NCBI GenBank assembly: GCA_029937635.1
Contig: JAPYPM010000108.1
Coordinates: 1 to 7,449, forward strand
Source of the DNA: Nitrospinaceae bacterium
GTDB taxonomy: Bacteria; Nitrospinota; Nitrospinia; Nitrospinales; VA-1
Length of the DNA: 7,449 nt
Direction of reading: 5' to 3'
This document shows, one piece after another, positions 6,524 through 7,449 of the stretch. The position numbers were made by a program, and so were the translations under genes. Numbering within the stretch: the stretch's first letter is position 1; every line of letters starts with the position of its first letter. The notes beneath the pieces are model-generated. The model saw only the letters and a list, made by a program, of their open reading frames with translations, was not told the origin of the DNA and searched no databases.

Positions 6524-7449
6524 TTAAGTTGCCTTACGTGCGGTCTGATTATTAAAAAATGAAACTAAATGCTCTATGGCAAAGTGTCCCATGTCTTCTA
6601 TTGCTTCTTTAGAGTTTCCGCCGATGTGAGGGCTAACCATCAGGTTGGGTAGGGAAAGAAAATCTGTGTCCGTGGGTGGTTCTTCAGCAAAGACATCTAA
6701 AGCAGCCCCAGCAATAATTTTTTTTTGAAGAGCTTCCTTTAGTGCTTTTTGTTCTACTACATTCCCTCGGCAGGTATTCACTAAAAAAGCAGTCGGCTTC
6801 ATTTTTTTTAAAAATTTTTCGTCCACCATATGATAGGTCAGCTTTGTTAATGGGACATGAAGGCTAATTATATCAGACTTGCTAAGTAATTTTTCTAGAG
6901 TTACCTCTGAAGCTCCTTCTTCTTTACAAAAGGTAGATTTATCTGCAATATCTCGTACAAGAATATTACATTTAAAGGGAGATACAAGGGTTACTACATC
7001 AGAGCCTATTTCCCCACAACCTATTATGCCAATAGTTTTTTTTGAAAGTTGATATCCCCCATGTTTTTCCCATTTTGACTGCTTTAACTGGAAACCTGAA
7101 TTAAATATATTTCGGCAAAGCCCCAACATGAAACACAGAGTCAATTCAGAAACTGACCGTCGGTTAACTCCACCTATCCAGCCAAGAGATATATCCCTCT
7201 GCTTGAGTGCTTTTTGATCGATGCTATCAAGACCAACACCATACTTAGAGATTATTTTAAGGTTAGGAGTATGTTCAAGTAAGTAATTGTCAATAGCCTC
7301 TACTCCAACTATAGCTGCATCCGCATCGCTAATAAATTTGATCAGCGATTCACCTTGTAATTTCTCTCCATGTTCATGGAAAATGGAATTTGGAAAAATG
7401 TGAAGAAGTTTTTCTCTGAGTGCAGAAGACTTTCCGAAGGAAATTGAGG
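6524..7449 (-). CDS. D-2-hydroxyacid dehydrogenase, phosphoglycerate dehydrogenase-like (5' end cut off)
   Basis: The reading frame stays open to the right edge; 307 residues are visible (first full codon 7447-7445) and probably only about 10 N-terminal residues are missing. Such enzymes oxidise 2-hydroxy acids or reduce 2-keto acids with NAD(H) in the cytosol. In visible numbering, LKIISKYGVGLDSID (63-77) is the substrate-binding loop. GIIGCGEIG (140-148) is the Rossmann nucleotide loop, and VRDIADK (164-170) holds the Asp that favours NAD. NTCRGNVV (224-231) carries the catalytic Arg, VFAEEPP (252-258) the Glu and SPHIGG (272-277) the His, so the active site is complete. The protein ends soon after the second half of the substrate domain, with no ACT regulatory domain. 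A TTG at 7144 is internal, not the start, because conserved sequence continues upstream. It converges on the aldolase gene. Its true substrate, 3-phosphoglycerate or a sugar-acid precursor, is unknown. Confidence 0.9.
   Translation of the reverse strand, partial: SISFGKSSALREKLLHIFPNSIFHEHGEKLQGESLIKFISDADAAIVGVEAIDNYLLEHTPNLKIISKYGVGLDSIDQKALKQRDISLGWIGGVNRRSVSELTLCFMLGLCRNIFNSGFQLKQSKWEKHGGYQLSKKTIGIIGCGEIGSDVVTLVSPFKCNILVRDIADKSTFCKEEGASEVTLEKLLSKSDIISLHVPLTKLTYHMVDEKFLKKMKPTAFLVNTCRGNVVEQKALKEALQKKIIAGAALDVFAEEPPTDTDFLSLPNLMVSPHIGGNSKEAIEDMGHFAIEHLVSFFNNQTARKAT

Noticed and set aside
6497..6562. A 21-codon plus-strand ORF in the convergent gap running into the dehydrogenase gene
   Set aside because: It has no spaced ribosome site and overlaps antisense to a conserved gene; chance is the simplest explanation.
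6524..7144. Reading the dehydrogenase as a 206-aa protein starting at 7144
   Set aside because: The codon there is TTG within the conserved SVSELTL segment, and the upstream frame continues open with the typical SKYGVGLDSID loop to the window edge.

Overview
The window is about 7.4 kb of AT-rich DNA (roughly 37-40% G+C by eye). It holds six protein-coding genes, five complete and one cut by the right edge, and all fit an accessory surface-polysaccharide (O-antigen or capsule type) locus of a Gram-negative-type bacterium. That assignment rests on a CMP-Kdo-synthetase-like cytidylyltransferase and a protein resembling the surface carbohydrate biosynthesis family known from Leptospira O-antigen loci. 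I cannot name the genus. No rRNA, tRNA, CRISPR array, insertion sequence or integrase is visible.

Layout. On the minus strand, a two-gene unit (transcribed 1392 to 1) encodes a KdsB-like cytidylyltransferase followed directly by a HAD phosphatase. The phosphatase starts at TTG, and its ribosome binding site lies in the last codons of the upstream gene. A 274-bp divergent spacer (1393-1666) carries a good minus-strand promoter candidate whose -10 sits in a perfect palindrome. On the plus strand follow a 630-aa putative surface-carbohydrate glycosyltransferase (1667-3559), a cobalamin-binding-domain radical SAM enzyme (3807-5384) and a divergent HpcH/HpaI (CitE-like) aldolase-family protein (5516-6298). 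They are separated by gaps of 247 and 131 bp, so each may have its own promoter. At the right end a convergent minus-strand gene (6524 to beyond 7449) encodes an NAD-dependent 2-hydroxyacid (phosphoglycerate-type) dehydrogenase lacking only its extreme N terminus.

How they may work together (inference). The KdsB-like enzyme should activate a 2-keto-3-deoxy sugar acid (ulosonic acid) as its CMP derivative. The HAD enzyme could dephosphorylate a precursor. The aldolase-family protein could supply or process a 2-keto acid through pyruvate-enolate chemistry. The dehydrogenase could interconvert 2-keto and 2-hydroxy acids. The radical SAM/B12 protein could modify the sugar, for example by C-methylation. 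The 630-aa protein, which has HP-like and S-like motifs resembling those of CMP-sugar transferases, could transfer the product. No PEP-dependent ulosonate synthase (KdsA or NeuB type) lies in the window, so the pathway is either completed elsewhere or uses a different carbon-carbon bond-forming step. This is the most interesting hypothesis here, and it is unproven.
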